NCBI RefSeq assembly: GCF_024713975.1
Contig: NC_091095.1
Coordinates: 3,322,001 to 3,386,000 of the forward strand
DNA from: Paralichthys olivaceus
Taxonomy: Eukaryota; Chordata; Actinopteri; Pleuronectiformes; Paralichthyidae
Direction of reading: 5' to 3'
Length of the DNA stretch: 64,000 nucleotides
The translations under genes and the position numbers were made by a program. The number at the start of each line of letters is the position of its first letter. The stretch's first letter is position 1. The notes below the pieces were generated by a model. That model saw nothing but the letters and a program-made list of their open reading frames with translations. It did not search any database and had not been told where the DNA came from. Below are positions 12,701-25,927 of the stretch, in pieces.

Positions 12701-13149
12701 TTCCTGAAACTTTCCTCAGGGGCTGAACGTCAGAACACAAATGTCTGATTTAGATGCTTCGGATATTTTCCCAAATTTTTTCTGCCAGCTCCACAAAAGT
12801 GAACAGTTAACACAAGATTGGGAGATTGGGTGATGAGGGCTGACGTCGTCGTGGTGTGAACAAAATTAGCAGTAGCAGAATTTATACGTCAGTCGTAAGG
12901 GCTGCTGCACACCAGAGAATATTCGGGGCGCGTTTAAACTCGACAAGCGTGGTTCATTCCTGACTAGAGGCCCCGGTCGTTCCCCCCCTTATCTGGAATT
13001 GTGAATATCAAACATGTTTCTTTTCCACGCTCCAGTTCAGAAGATGTCGGTAAAGTTGTTTGGCAACTGCCATAAAAAGACTGAAGAAGAAGAATCTGTG
13101 GAATCGTCCCTGTGGGTTGTGGTTTTATATTCCGGGCCAAATCATCCAG

Positions 13150-13178
13150 TGTGTGTGTGTGTGTGTGTCTGTGTGTGT
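13150..13178. repeat. (GT)n microsatellite
   Basis: GT run with one CT interruption. Confidence 0.9.
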
Positions 13179-14138
13179 TCTGACAATTATAAGATTAAAA
13201 ATAAGTTAAATCAAGTCATCATGTCTGTGGTCTCTCGTTATTGAAAACCGGTCAAGATTTGAAAATCCTCTGTGCACCTGCTCCCGAAACCAAAGCGACA
13301 CAAGCAGGAACCTTGATTGAGATTCCAGCGAATGTTGGGCGTTCATCCAGCGATGTTTGAGGACAACAAACCGGAAACTGAAAACAATAGCTCATAAACC
13401 TTCAAGGAAAGTATCCGAGGAAAACCAGATGAGTCTCTGAATCTGTCTCTGCACTGCCTGAAGTGTCCTGGAGAACAAAAGAAGAGTCCACCGCTAAAAC
13501 GAGGGTGAAAAACCGAGTGGAAACAGATGCAGCTGAGGAAGCGGCTGCCAACACAAACACTGTCAGAGTTGTGCACGGACGCATCCGTTACTGCACTTTC
13601 TACAAATAGACGCAGAGAGGTCAGATGCTTTCGGTCCCTGAAGGATGTTGGTGACGTTTCTTACGAACGTTTTGTTGAGTTTAAGACGATGGATGCTTTT
13701 CCACGCACCAGTACGTTGTCACATTTACAGAGTAAAACTTTAAAACTGTGTCACGCAAAGTCAATCCTCTGTTTCATCGTATTTCTTAAATCCTGCCAAC
13801 TGTGTTCCAGCTAAAAAACCTTGAATGCTTGTTTTATTTTCAGCTGATTTTCTTCCAAATGTGCCGGAAGACAAAGAATTTCTTCGTGAGGTTTTCCTGG
13901 ATCATGTTTTTCCAGTATAATCCATTTCTTCTGCCTTTGGCTGCCGCCCAGAGAAGCTGAACCAGTCATCCGCCGATGACGGAGACGTCCACACAGATCA
14001 TGCAGACATGTTGGCATCGGGACTTTGGGAAAGAGCTGATTCGTTCTCCACAGAGACTCAAATACTTGTGTTGATGGATTAAGATCATTAAACTATGAAT
14101 CACTGTTTATGTTCACTGGAGCGTCAATAAAGGCTGAG

Positions 14139-14140
<2 letters not shown>

Positions 14141-14171
<31 letters not shown>
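14141..14171. repeat. (GT)n microsatellite
   Basis: Uninterrupted GT dinucleotide run. Confidence 0.9.
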
Positions 14172-14173
<2 letters not shown>

Positions 14174-14796
14174 CGCTGCAGGAAGCTGAAAGCCCAATTA
14201 GCCCCTCGTTAAAAACAGCAGCTCTCAACAGGTGGCTGATGACGGAGTTCTCAAAGCTTCGGGGAATTTTATTTCAGAGAAAGAAAAACTCTCGATCTTC
14301 TAATGAGAGGAAATAAAAGAACAGTCCGACATTTCCCCAGTGACATCAGCAGCTGGCAGCAACATCCTCGGGGATGAGGCCGCAGTCCGTCCCCCGAGTT
14401 GATTAAAGTCACATCAGTCTGAGCCGGCAACAAATCTGAAGTTTTATTAAAACAACATCAGTCACTGATGTTCTCGTCAGAGAGGAACTAAATGAACTGA
14501 TGTTGTTTCTCGGACATGAGAACCAGCTTCTTTTTAAGATGCTGGATTTGTGTTTGTTCAGTGCGTTCGTGGGATGGATGATGATGATGGATGAATCCTG
14601 CACAGAGACGAGAGCTCGGCCTGAGTTCACCTCACAGCTGCAGCTCTGACCAGATCTGCAGGGACGATTTTATTTTCCACACCGGTCGTCCCTCACCTGT
14701 CGACCAGTCAGTTTGTCTCAGCTGTCTTCATGCTCGCTATCAGCTTATCGCCTGCTGATCTGGTGCCTGCAGCTGCTGCTCCTCTCATCAGGTCTC

Positions 14797-14800
<4 letters not shown>

Positions 14801-14829
<29 letters not shown>
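14801..14829. repeat. (GT)n microsatellite
   Basis: Uninterrupted GT dinucleotide run. Confidence 0.9.
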
Positions 14830-14830
<1 letters not shown>

Positions 14831-17800
14831 CTCATCAGACGCAGTTTTACAGCTTTGTTACGTCCACGTCTTTCTTATTATCATCATTTCACCTGCAATA
14901 CTCTGAGGGTCTCCCGTGAATAAAGTGAACAAAGTGTGATGTTCCCTCGGCTCCTTTCGCTCTTTGCTGCGATTAACAAGCTGCTTTCAAAGAGAACATA
15001 TGACTGAACCAGCAAATTCATTAAAGACAGAGGAGGAGTCGATCCTGTGGCGTAATGAGGTTCTCTAACAAAAGACAAATGAGTCTGAGGCGTTAGGTTT
15101 AATGAGCGGCAGCATGATTAGAGACTCTCATCAGTTAGGACGACATAGTTCTGTGAAACAGTTTGTCTCTTCTGCATCAAACTGAAACACGTCTTGGTTT
15201 ATTTTATCTACAAAGATCGGATTTCGGATCACGCTGCTGTTGATCGGAAAAAGAAATAAGAACTGGAACAACAAAGGTTATTTAAAACACACCTCGAATT
15301 TTAGACTTAAGATGAGGAAACAGATTTTATCAGGTGTTCTTATAAATACACATATATCCTCCATCTTTCCATTTATCCAACCACTCCTGTATTGCATCAA
15401 TGCATTGAACAACTACTACTAAATTTGAAAACATGCATCAGCAGCAAAACATTGAAGGAAATAGATTGAAACTACATGTGTCAGCTTTTATTCTGAAAGC
15501 ACATTATCGTAAAATGAACCTTTGTGTTATCAAAGGTCACAACAACAGAAAACAGACAATGAGATAAATCATTTTAACTCAATTATCCAAACTCCTCTCA
15601 GACAAACCAGAGATCCAGACGTGCATTAAGTTTTGAGTGTGTGCACGTGCTCTGCACATGCATGTGTCTGTATACGTGCTTCCTCGCAGGCATGATCCCA
15701 TTAGAGCACCAGATCCTCCTGTCAGGTTTTAATTTGCTGCTCCTGCTGCTGCCGCTGGGCGTTGGGGCGACAGGAGGGACCACGGAGCGATAAGCAGGTT
15801 TGAGGCCTGAGAGTCTGAACAGACTGTGCGTTGCAGCTGCAGGCAGAGTAAAGTACACAAACCCAGGAGTTGTGTAACATAACAACTACACAAGATGCCC
15901 TAGATTGGTTTCTTTTCTATGAATTTAGAATTAAACGTCCTGTGGGGATAATGGTGAGATGCACCATGCACACACCCACACTGATGAGTCTGAACACATG
16001 AAGACCATCATCACTCGGTGGGATTAATTTCCTGTAGGCACAGAATGTCTGGGTGGTTCAGAGGTGTATCAAATTAATATAAAGTGAGAACCTGAGAAAT
16101 TTTAGTTACGAAGAAAGAAGGCGTTGTGGTGAAATACGCTTCTTAATGAGACGTTTCTTAATGAGACAGATAATTAGACGTTGAGGGTAAAAGGTTTTCA
16201 GAAAATGCCTCAATAAAGGACTCAAACAACACTTGAGGGAGAAGTTTGCCGTCAGTGGTTTAGTTTGCAAAACAAAACTAGTGTAAATAATAAAAGACAT
16301 TATAATCTTGGTTCAGACTTTGGTGTGAAAACGCTCTAAATCCACATCATCCCTCCTTAATGAGCTCCGACACCATCAAGAAGATTCATATCCTTTATTT
16401 TTCTCTTCATGTCATCGTACTCCTCAGAGTAACACACCGGATTTACCACCTCGTCATCATCTACATGGCAGTTTGACGTCCGAAACATCCTCCAGATTTA
16501 TCACTCTCCTCTGGCCTCCTGCATTCGAGCTGCAGCTGCAGGACATCAGACTGAAACAAGAATCTGATCCCGTGTGCACACGTGAACATGCATGTTTTCG
16601 TCCCTGTTGCGTATGCATGACTTCCTTGAGAGCAACATTTTCAACAAACGTCTGCGTCACCTCTGTTTTCAAAGATTAACCCATTTTAGATCTGCGTGGA
16701 AAAGCTCCTGGAGCACTGCCTCACCTGGAAGCCCCACAATGAGGCTGCTGGTGAATTATTAACCCAAGATTTTACAGATCCAGCCTCAATAAAACCATCA
16801 AGACATTTCTGTTTCTACTTCTATGGCTTTTCTCAGCAGCAAAGCATGCAGCCACTAAACATTATTTAGTAAATATTTAGACGTGTTTAAGTTTCTTCTG
16901 CTCGTCAAAGTCCGATGTGCACAAGATTAAATTTGGCTTATTTACTGTAAAGTGAGTCATGATTTTTTAAATGTGTTGCCCTTAAATAGGCATGAAGTTC
17001 GGCTGTGAATGTGCATCAGGCCGCGGAGGTGAATCCAAACACAGGAGACTTGAACTGTTGCAGATGAAAACAAATTTAGCATTTTAATGGTCGGAGATCT
17101 CGTTCTGACAGTAAAGTTTTTAAATTTCATGAGAAGAAAAGTCATCAACGTCTCTCGTTGTGTATTTTCCTGGAAAGCTCCCTGCTCTATTCTCACGCTG
17201 ACGTTTTCTGGACCTTTCCACAGAGCGACTGACCCAGACGTTCGAGTTCTCCAGCAGCGCTGGTCTGAAACCTGCTTAAGATTAGAACTGCTCATTCTTA
17301 ACACACGACCCGTCAAGATTCAAATATTCCTTTCCAGCTTTTCATAATCTGTTACTGACTCTGGGTCTGAGAATATTTGAAACAAATGACGAGGGCTCTG
17401 TCACCAGGGTTCAGAGAGAAATCTATGTGGTTCACATCAGGAAGGTTCCTTCGTCACTATGGTTACAATAACAAACACAGAGTTAAAGGTTGCTGGGCTG
17501 ATCCCCAGCCGCATCCTGAATGCCAACCATTAGCCTTTTATATGTTTTACTGCGAGCATGTTAGCATACATGTGTTCTCGGCTGAGTTCAGCCTCGTGCT
17601 AACACGTCTGCAGAAGCTTGAAACGAACCTATAAGCAGCCGCAAAGTTCAGATTATCCATCACATGATTTTATTCGCGAACAGTCACAGATTTGATACGA
17701 CAATATTTTCATTTAACACAAATCTACGTAGGAGAGTTTACATTCTGATAAAACATTTAAGTGTGGCCATCGAACTGAACAGGTATTTTTACATTGTGCC

Positions 17801-18015
17801 CCCCCCACCCCTCGCTCAGATCGGGTGTGAACGGGAGGAGGGAGGTCGACCACTGAAACATTTACAGATAAATCACAAATCTAAAAGACATGCGACAGAA
17901 AGTCAAGATCAACATTTGTGCAGCCTGTTGTTACGACCAGGACTAAAGACTCTGACAATATTGTTAGAACGAATAAACATGTACACATCAGCTGCTCTGG
18001 TTTAATTATATTCTT

Positions 18016-18021
18016 TTTATT
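18016..18021 (-). terminator. rgs4: Candidate rgs4 polyadenylation signal
   Basis: AATAAA on the - strand, about 615 bases beyond the rgs4 stop codon. Another - strand AATAAA lies near 17669. Which is used cannot be told from sequence. Confidence 0.35.
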
Positions 18022-18635
18022 TTTAAAATGTATAAATATCTTGGTACAATCTCATAAATACAACATTTTAACACTGATGGGTAAGACACTGAACATTCGG
18101 CGATGCTGGCGTTCTCATCACGCACAATCAAGTTGGGTCATTCTTTAAAAAATAGAACTGGTTTACATTTCACAGAGACGTAGTTGTCATCGGGATACAA
18201 ATGACCGCAGGGTTGAATGGAGGCGTCTCCGTTGGGTGGAGGTAGCGTTAGATTGTTTTCTGTCGTCAGCGTCAACATGACCTCGACGTGACCGGAGAGC
18301 AGGTCGGGTTTTTGCAGAAGCAAATGTTTAAAGCTCACAATGCAAATATTTAAAACCTCATCATATTTATATATCGTAAACTGCTCAAATCAGACAAAGG
18401 GGGCGGGATATATAGACGCACAGACAGTCGGCATAGCACGGAACCTCAAATGACCAACAACATCCAGGAATTAATGCAAAGTATCAAAAAAGAGAAATAA
18501 AATCTTCACCACATCCCACATGAACCTTTTTCACGTCACCTTCTAAACCACAGATTCTTCCAAACTCTAAACCGATCTCTTCCAGCTCCTCTTGTACATT
18601 TGCAGCCTCGTCTTCGTCCCTTCTTTCCTTCTCGT

Positions 18636-20842
18636 TTAGGCGCCGCCAGTTAACGTCTGCCTGTTCTCCACACAGTCACAGTTTTTCATCTCTTTATTCT
18701 GAGACAGATCCTGGATCAGCTTGGAGACGAGGAAGCGTCTGTAGGAATCTTTCTCCATCAAGACGTAGATCTTCCTCTGGGCCTCGTCGAAGCAGTTCGG
18801 GCAGGCGTTCTCCACGCCCTGCCTCGTTTCTTCTCTGGTCGCCCCGTCCAAGTTCACCTGGAGAGAACGAAGAAGACGGAGGGTAAATAAAATGGAGACG
18901 GCTTTAAGAAGAATCGAAAATAGTATTGATGCCGGGTGAATTTTGTGAAATCACAGACATAACATGCAGTTTTAATGTAGTTTCCAAGGTCTAGCAATTA
19001 TCATGTTGTTGTAATTGCAAAATACATATTGAATGACTGAAATAATCAATCTAATTTCTGAAACAGATTTAAAGTTAATTAATCAATTAATTAACTACAC
19101 ATGAAGAGCTTTAATCATGTGATGTGTATTGCTTTTATTATCTGATCTATTATTTTTACATTCTGACTGTGAGCTTCATATTGTCTGTTGTCGCTCGTAT
19201 TGAAAAGTGCTGTAGAAATAAAGTTATTATTATAATTTTTTTAATTTTTTATAAAATATATCCGGTTATATTGAAATTTCACAAAAACTGTAGATTATAG
19301 GAGGTAATGAGAGAGAGAAAATGCATATATTTATGTAAGAATACTTATATTCTTGTATATTATTAACCCTTGTTAGGCCTGTTAGTAATTAATTTTCAAA
19401 AACACAAATGATCAATAGTTTTATTAAGGTCTCTGGTGTTTTGTTCAGTTCCAGTTATAAGAAACATATGTTTATTTTAGATCTGTAGTTCTGAACACCC
19501 CAGGATTTTCTGAGAATTGATCCTTCATGTTAAAACGATAAAGGATGAAAAATGTATGAATATAAATAAACATGAATAATTTGTAAATTCAGGTGGGAAG
19601 TCTCTTTATCCATGTTTTGCATTCCCGCGACATTGATGCAATCCCAGAATGAAAACCTTTTTTAATGAGGCAGCTCAGTGAGAGGTCATTAGCGCTGCAG
19701 CATTATTCATTATATCCAAAGACTCAAGTTCCATTCACTGAAGTGGAATGTGTGAGCGCATTAATACGATTATAAAAAATGCCTTTAGAAGTGTTTGTGT
19801 GTGTGTGTGTGTGTGTGTAGTTTCAACATGACTTTAATTAGTTGTCTCTCTCTAGTTCATTCACATTCACCATGATAGAGTAATCACCTCATGAGGGGCG
19901 TCGGCCTCCACGTATTGCCGGTAGATCCGCTTGGCTCTGGTTTCCAGTTTAGACGATCCTGTCTTCTTGTATTCCTCACAGGCGAGCCAGAAATCCATGT
20001 TCTCCTCGCTGAACTCTGACCTCAGGAAGCTGCTGAAGACCCGACGACCCGCTGACGAGGGAAGAGGAGAAAAAAAAAAAATGCTTCTGTTAAGTGAGAA
20101 AGCAAATGTCTGAATCTCTTGCTCCAGACTTTTTCTACAAGCTCTCCTCCCACAGCAGGAAAATATGCAGCCGTTTCCCAGCAGGCTCGAGGACGTGTTG
20201 ATGACACAATGGAAGCTGGATGATTACAAAAATATCTCAGGATGAGAAAGAAGAGCTGCGTGTTGGGGACAATGCAGACAAAGACGTCAACTTGGAAAGA
20301 CGACGAGATCGAAGAGCAATTAGGAGATAATGGTCGATGCTGTTGTGGATGGGAACAAAGACACTGATCTTTATGTGTCATGTCTGAAAACAGAATCAGT
20401 GCCATCGCTCTGATTTAATAATGATGCATTACATTTTAGGTTTCGTGTCCCTGGATCAGAGTCGGCAGATGTGATCTCAGTGTCCTTGTTATGTTATATT
20501 ATATTATAAAGTAAACTGGATTTTATCCCAAAAAATTAGTCACAAAATCCAGCAGCGATAACTGCAACCTGTCTTTTTGGATAAGAAAAAAATGATTTTT
20601 GACAGCACACACAGATCTGAGGCTTAGTTTGAAACCCTACACGATCCCAAGAATTGATGGACGACACTTCTGAGACCACGACGAGATAAAGAGAAGATCG
20701 GAAGAACGAAGACATGACGATGTAAGAGGTCAGCGAATGAGATCATGGAACGGAGGAGGTCAGCACCCAGCATGTTCCCGCAGGGCCATTGCTCCTGTTT
20801 TGTGTCCATACACACACACAGTGTAATTCTCTGAGGGATTGT

Positions 20843-20881
<39 letters not shown>

Positions 20882-22940
20882 AACACACACATATATACAC
20901 AGTACTGCTCAGCATGTCCTGAGGGGCCTCTGACGAGTGTCTCCAGACACGTAGCACAAAACCAGGGCATGAGAATGCATCAGAGAAAGTGTGTGTGTGT
21001 GTGTGTAGATAAAGTCGGTGCTCAAGATGTGTTTCCTGTTTCAGTCCCGTTAACTTTTCTCTAACAACATTATCAAAGCCGTTCTGTGCAGGTGGATCTT
21101 TGCAGGACGATGCTGCTGAATGTGCAACATTTCAAACAGCAGCTTTTGAAATCTCTGAACCCTTCCAGCGTCCATTAGCGAGGAATTTGAAGGTCGAGGC
21201 CTCGTCTGATAATATTCCCATGACTGCAGCAGCATCATGTCACATGAGAATTTATCATGTTTAGATTTTTTAGATATATAAATCAGCCCCTGGAGAGACT
21301 TTGCAGATGAACTAATCAGTCAAGCATTTTCCTCACAGTTAATCAGTGTTATTAGAATCAGACCAACTTCTGTGGGATTCACTTTGGACGCAGCCTCATT
21401 AGACACGGTTTGAATAATTACATGTTATTGAAGGTGTGAGATCCGTGTTCAACACTTACTGTCACTGTTCATGACGTGGCTGAAAGACTCTTTCCACTTC
21501 TTCACCTCAGTTGCAGTCGGAACCCTAAAACACAGATAAACAGGTTTTTAAATGCAGTTGCATGAAGCTGTGTGCATGTAATTATTTTTATATGCACTGC
21601 ACAGAGACCTCACACAATCTGAATTCAGGGTGTTTGATCAGATTTCATTCCAGGTTTTTATAATTTGGAGTTTTTATCCCCGGCTGGGGGAACTCACATG
21701 TATAAAACATTATCAATACAGTTTATTAAAGAAGAAGATCAGGGCAAGAGACGTCAGTTCTAACCAGCTCATGAAGAAGAATGAAAATCTTCCAGAGGGA
21801 ACCTGAGGTCACTGAGGGCTGGACCGAGGCCACAACACGACATAATGTGTTCCTACGCAAACCAGATCCGATATCAGGAATTACACGACTTCCAGAAACG
21901 ATAATTAAGTTTCAAATTAATATCATGAGAGCCATTATGGTTGTTTTTTTTCCCCCATGGTAACAAAAACCTGCACCTGCTACTGCAATTACAGCTCGAA
22001 ACAAAGCGTCACAGAGCCTCAGAACACAAAAAGGAAGGTAGAGGAAGCAGGAAATGATCTGTTTCCTGTTGAATTAATTGACTTTTAAGCTGCAGTTTTT
22101 CACTGTGAGCGTCACGTCCACCCGTTCACCTCTTCTCTCATCATCCCTTCATCTCAACAAACTGAGACGATCAATAAACCGATTCGTTCAGGGACACGTC
22201 ATCGTGACACCGGACAAGATTTGAGCAGGTTTTGAGTCTTGAGCAGGAAACGTAAAACACAAATCTTCTCAGAGGCTGCGAACACAAACGCCTTCCAGGG
22301 TTTCAACATTTAAGACTTGATCATAACGATTCAAATTTAAGACATTAGTCAAGTCCGACAGATGTGAAGATCGGTTATCAGTTCCACATTGGTCTTGTTT
22401 GTAGTTTTATCACACTGTGCTAATATCTGTAACAGTGAGAAAGAACTACGACACGCAGAGACAATACATATGCATGACGCCGACAGAGGCAGTGTTCAAT
22501 GGATGTGGTTAAATTAGCTTCTTGCAAATTATTTTTATTCAATAAACCCAATCAGAGCAAGCATTTCAAACTGTGCACAGTGAGAGAGTAGTTCCTCTGA
22601 CCTCTTCACAGCAGCAGCAGCAGCGTTCTTCTCCTTCATCTGCTTCTGATCTGCAGCTTGAGGTTCAGGCTTCTGCAGTAAGAAGCTTATTTTGTGCTTG
22701 ATGTCTTTGGCACTGTGGAGAGGCAGGTGACAGGGCGGGGGAGGGAGGGGGGAGGGGGGACATGGCATTTTCAGAAGAGTTCAGTTTGCTTCTAATCAAC
22801 AATTCTTGACCTGTTGATGTCAAGTCGGAGACTGATTTAAAATCGTTAAAGTTTCGTTTAAAAATGACAAAATGTGTGCAGACTGGATTATCTTACCTTT
22901 TCAGGCATGTCGCAGGAAGTGTGGCGAGTCCTTTACACAT
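18636..22940 (-). CDS. rgs4: Regulator of G-protein signalling 4
   Basis: RGS4 accelerates GTP hydrolysis by Gi/o and Gq alpha subunits, mainly in neurons and heart. On the - strand five coding exons join in frame: 22940-22897, 22712-22602, 21524-21460, 20051-19888 and 18857-18636. All borders are GT/AG. The product is 201 aa; human RGS4 is 205. The N terminus begins MCKGLATLPATCLKSAKDI, giving the Cys2 degron and Cys2/Cys12 palmitoylation sites. The RGS box keeps SEEN (Glu90/Asn91), VNLD (Asn130), and EKDSYRRFL (Asp165, Arg169), so GAP activity is likely. CFDEAQRKIYVLMEKD and the short Cys-containing tail favour RGS4 over RGS8 or RGS16. Oddities are five alanines near residues 45-49, GRRVF where human RGS4 has GLAAF, and Gly142 where human RGS4, RGS5, RGS8 and RGS16 have Asn. 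Confidence 0.9.
19195..19240 (+). mobile_element. Possible LINE 3' tail remnant
   Basis: GTGCTGTAGAAATAAAG plus a TTA repeat resembles the end of retrotransposons such as those that finish with GTGCTATAAATAAAG and short tandem repeats. Only the tail is left; the call rests on memory of such tails. Confidence 0.35.
19797..19818. repeat. (GT)n microsatellite
   Basis: GT dinucleotide run in rgs4 intron 4. Confidence 0.85.
20052..21459 (-). other. rgs4: rgs4 intron 3
   Basis: The acceptor TCGTCAG precedes CGGGTCG on the - strand, and the donor is GTAAGTG after GAC A. It contains a (CA)n array at 20843-20874 and a short GT run near 20990. No other feature recognised. Confidence 0.7.
20843..20890. 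repeat. (CA)n microsatellite
   Basis: CA run followed by CAAACA units inside rgs4 intron 3. Confidence 0.9.
21525..22601 (-). other. rgs4: rgs4 intron 2
   Basis: The donor GTCAGAGG follows AAG AG, and the acceptor TTTTAG precedes GGTTCC on the - strand. Nothing recognised inside. Confidence 0.75.
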
Positions 22941-23060
22941 GGCGACAGAGGTACAGATCCAAAGTCAGAGCTGTTGGAGAAGGAGTGTGACAGCGAGCAG
23001 CAGCGTTCTTCAGTACTCGACAGCAGGCTGTTGGTTGTCTCCTCCCACTAGCACACATGG

Positions 23061-23102
23061 TTTTATACCTCCAGGGTGCACACTGACAGGAAACCGACCA
23101 AT
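23061..23102 (-). promoter_or_regulatory. rgs4: rgs4 core promoter: inverted CCAAT box plus TATA box
   Basis: On the - strand TATAAAA occupies 23067-23061, about 121 bases before the start codon at 22940. ATTGG occupies 23102-23098, 30 bases further upstream. The orientation and spacing mirror the rgs5 promoter. Confidence 0.65.
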
Positions 23103-24354
23103 CACACCAGACATGGAGGAAGGGGCTCAGCAGCAGAGAGGATGGAGGGAAAGTTACAGCGGATGGGATCATGTGCAACCAAAACAAAAGGTGTTTTCCA
23201 CTGAGGGAGGAATGACTGAAGAGGACGTGCAATAAAACAGAATCAACGAGAAATCATTATTTTTATCCGTTTCTTTCGGTCCCACTCCAGCAGATTAAAA
23301 CTTTAAATTCATCTTTCTCCCTAAAAAATATGATATATTTAAAAAAAATTCCCCTTAAAATGGTTTGAATGTGACTCCACCGTCACAGCGCCCCCTGCAG
23401 TAGAGCCTGAGCCCTGCCTACAAGTTGACATGATTGGTTTTCTTAGGTTTGTGACATCACAACTCTTGGCTGTTTGGATTCGGTTTCTCATTTACACCAG
23501 TGAGACACTTTTACATTTCAGCAGTAAATAAATGATCTTAATGAAAAAAAAAACATCAGGTACATTTAGGGAGCTGATTTGCAGAACTGAATAAAAATTG
23601 TGGTGCTTTTAAACCTTGAAAAAAAATAGGAGGTTGATAATAAAAGACAGAAAAACAACAATAAGATGGAAGTACTGCTACAATATCTATTTACAAAATA
23701 AATATTCAATGATAAAATAGGAATAAATGTAAGAACAGTTAAAGGCCAGATTAAACATATTTGTGTGTCTGTGTGTGTGTTGAATGTTTGCACATCTGTT
23801 GAACTGCTCCACCATCTCCATAAAAATCGTCTTTAGTTTGTTTTTATCCTGTAAGAAATGAAATAAAACTGCATAAACTGTAACCCGATAGATTTGATTC
23901 CAAAGTCCTGCAGATCACTTTTACGATAAGTGCATGAAAACAAACATGACCTCACTCAGTCCGTCTCTTTTCCACATGAACTCATATCTCACATCTGTCT
24001 GCCTGAACACGTTTCCTTTGATTCGACGCCTAAAAGCAGCTTTTCCTTCTATCTCACATTTTAATCGTGGACGACCCCTAAAGAGAGAGAGAGAGAGAGA
24101 GAGAGAACTCAGACTGTGGCCAGTTCGAAAGAGGATCGATAACAATCAGCGATGAGGTCACAGCGGAGGTTTGAGTTCCAGTCCTCTGACAGCTCATGGT
24201 GCAGTTTCATCGCCTTTGGACGACATTTTGGACGTCAGGGACGCGACGCCGTCCACCGGCCAACGACCGGTGACATGTTGTGTTTTTAATGCGTAAAGTG
24301 TAAAACAAATCCAGCCTGTTGATGATGTCACCATGTTGAAAATCATCGGCTATG

Positions 24355-24575
24355 ATTAAAGATGAACGAACGCCATCTCACGCTGATGACATGATTTGGG
24401 GTCTGTGCAGTAGTGATCAGGGGGTGGAGCCACTGTGGTAAGCTGTCAATCATAACGTTTCACCCCCATTTCTTCACATCAAGAAAAAACTAATTAAAAC
24501 AAAACTTATCAGAAACGCTCAAACAAACATCAGTGTGACAAGAACTTTACCTAAAATGACAGAAACCATCACATT
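24355..24575 (+). repeat. Dispersed repeat family 1, copy C
   Basis: Contains GATTTGGGGTCTGTGCAGTA, GTGGAGCCAC, AGCTGTCAATCATAACGTTT, and CCTAAAATGACAGAAACCAT in the same order as copy A. The GCCAGCCACCAGGGGG block is missing. Confidence 0.7.
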
Positions 24576-24904
24576 ACAAGACAGTTTTCCATTTTCAAAT
24601 GATTTCAAAAGAACATTTAATTCAATGTGAACCACTAATATCGATCAAATCATTCCTCAGTATTTTATCTTACGTATTTATTCCTCACCGACATTTGCTG
24701 TGAGCTTGTGCTCGGTTCGACCCTTTGTTTCTCCATCATCTTCAGCAGCAGTGAGGTGCGACATGTCAGGCAGCTGCAGAGCGAGTGAACCTGAATGTAC
24801 AGAAACATGTCGTCCTCTCATCACAGTTTGTTTCTCTGGACAATGGCAGGAAAATCACTGTGCTTGGTTTCTGTCAACGAGGAGCTGATTAGGAGAAGCA
24901 GAGG

Positions 24905-24906
<2 letters not shown>

Positions 24907-24938
<32 letters not shown>
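24907..24938. repeat. (GT)n microsatellite
   Basis: Uninterrupted GT dinucleotide run. Confidence 0.9.
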
Positions 24939-25876
24939 AGCAGGTCTTTTCAGCCTCCGACAGCTTCTCATTAAGCTGCAGCAGCTAAACCCAAATTTAC
25001 GCCTGCATCAGATGAGAGAGGCTGCAACAAACAACACACACTAAGATTAAAACATAAAACGTATGATAGAAAAATAAAAAGACGACAGCGTGAACTTCAA
25101 ACAAATATTTTATTATCTCACAACACCCTCATCCTGTGGCTCGGATCATCCTCCGGTGTTGACATCTGTCAGATCGTCGAGTTGTTTCCAAAGCAAAACA
25201 TCTCAAATCCCCTCCGCTCCTGTTTTCACCAAAACAACAAGTGAAACCGGCAACACTGGAAGTTATTTGTGGTAACAGGTCGGGGGAAGGCAAAAAGACA
25301 AACAACCCAAAAAAACAATGTGTTTAAAGGGAGCGATGTGCATCACGTTTGGAATTCAAGTCATGGCTCCACAGGTCAGGAGGGGTCACCGGCGTCACAG
25401 CAGAGGACGCGGACGCATCAGTTGACAGGAGGTGGAGCTCGGCACCGTGGCTCAGCTCTGGATAAACATTTGCTCCTCACGCCTGCTTTAAACCCCACTG
25501 ATCTCTCCGCTCCTCGGAGGAGCCGACCACACACTCATCAGTTTGGCAGAGCAGCGTTAGCGAAGGATAATTGCGTCTCTGGTGTGGTCAAGAGCTGCAT
25601 CTGTCATGCGGAGAGACACTCAGCGTGACGGTTGAATCTGTCAGGTTGTGGGGTGGGAATTAAACTCTGACATCATTAGCGCTTTGACTCGGCCTGTTTT
25701 TGAGTGATTACATCATTCATTTAAAAAAAAAAATCCACTTTAGAAACATGACATTCACAATGTGAAGGACACGTCCCTAACCTGACCTGAGATCAGTGAT
25801 ATTACAGTGAGATCCATTTACTGGGGTCGATGATGTGTTCATGGGAGAAAATAATGTGAGGACGGAAGAGGGATCT

Positions 25877-25927
25877 TATCTGAGCTGATAATATCTTATC
25901 TTATCTTATCTTATCTTATCTTATCTT
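25877..25927. repeat. (TTATC)n pentanucleotide repeat
   Basis: Imperfect start at about 25877, then consecutive TTATC/TATCT units to about 25927. Confidence 0.9.

Larger units (their letters stand above)
9962..18015. other. Convergent intergenic region between rgs5 and rgs4
   Basis: About 8 kb separates the two 3' ends. I recognise a CA/CG-rich array (10096-10138), one repeat with inverted ends (11005-11550), a tRNA-like repeat head (12556-12700) and three TG arrays. The longest frames, near 17 kb on either strand (up to 119 codons), have no domain I recognise and no paired splice sites. I see no gene. Confidence 0.55.
18858..19887 (-). other. rgs4: rgs4 intron 4
   Basis: The intron is phase 0 between Glu128 and Val129, the same position as rgs5 intron 4. 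It carries a (GT)n run at 19797-19818. Around 19195-19240, AAAAGTGCTGTAGAAATAAAG followed by TTATTATTAT resembles the 3' tail of fish LINE-type elements. Confidence 0.75.

Noticed and set aside
16957-17347. Frames of 119 and 86 codons on opposite strands
   Set aside because: They overlap each other, have no recognisable domain or splice signals, and lie in an otherwise gene-free convergent intergenic region.
25269-25628. 119-codon + strand frame
   Set aside because: The translation is low in structure, unrecognised, and has no promoter or splice context. It is probably chance in a locally GC-richer stretch.
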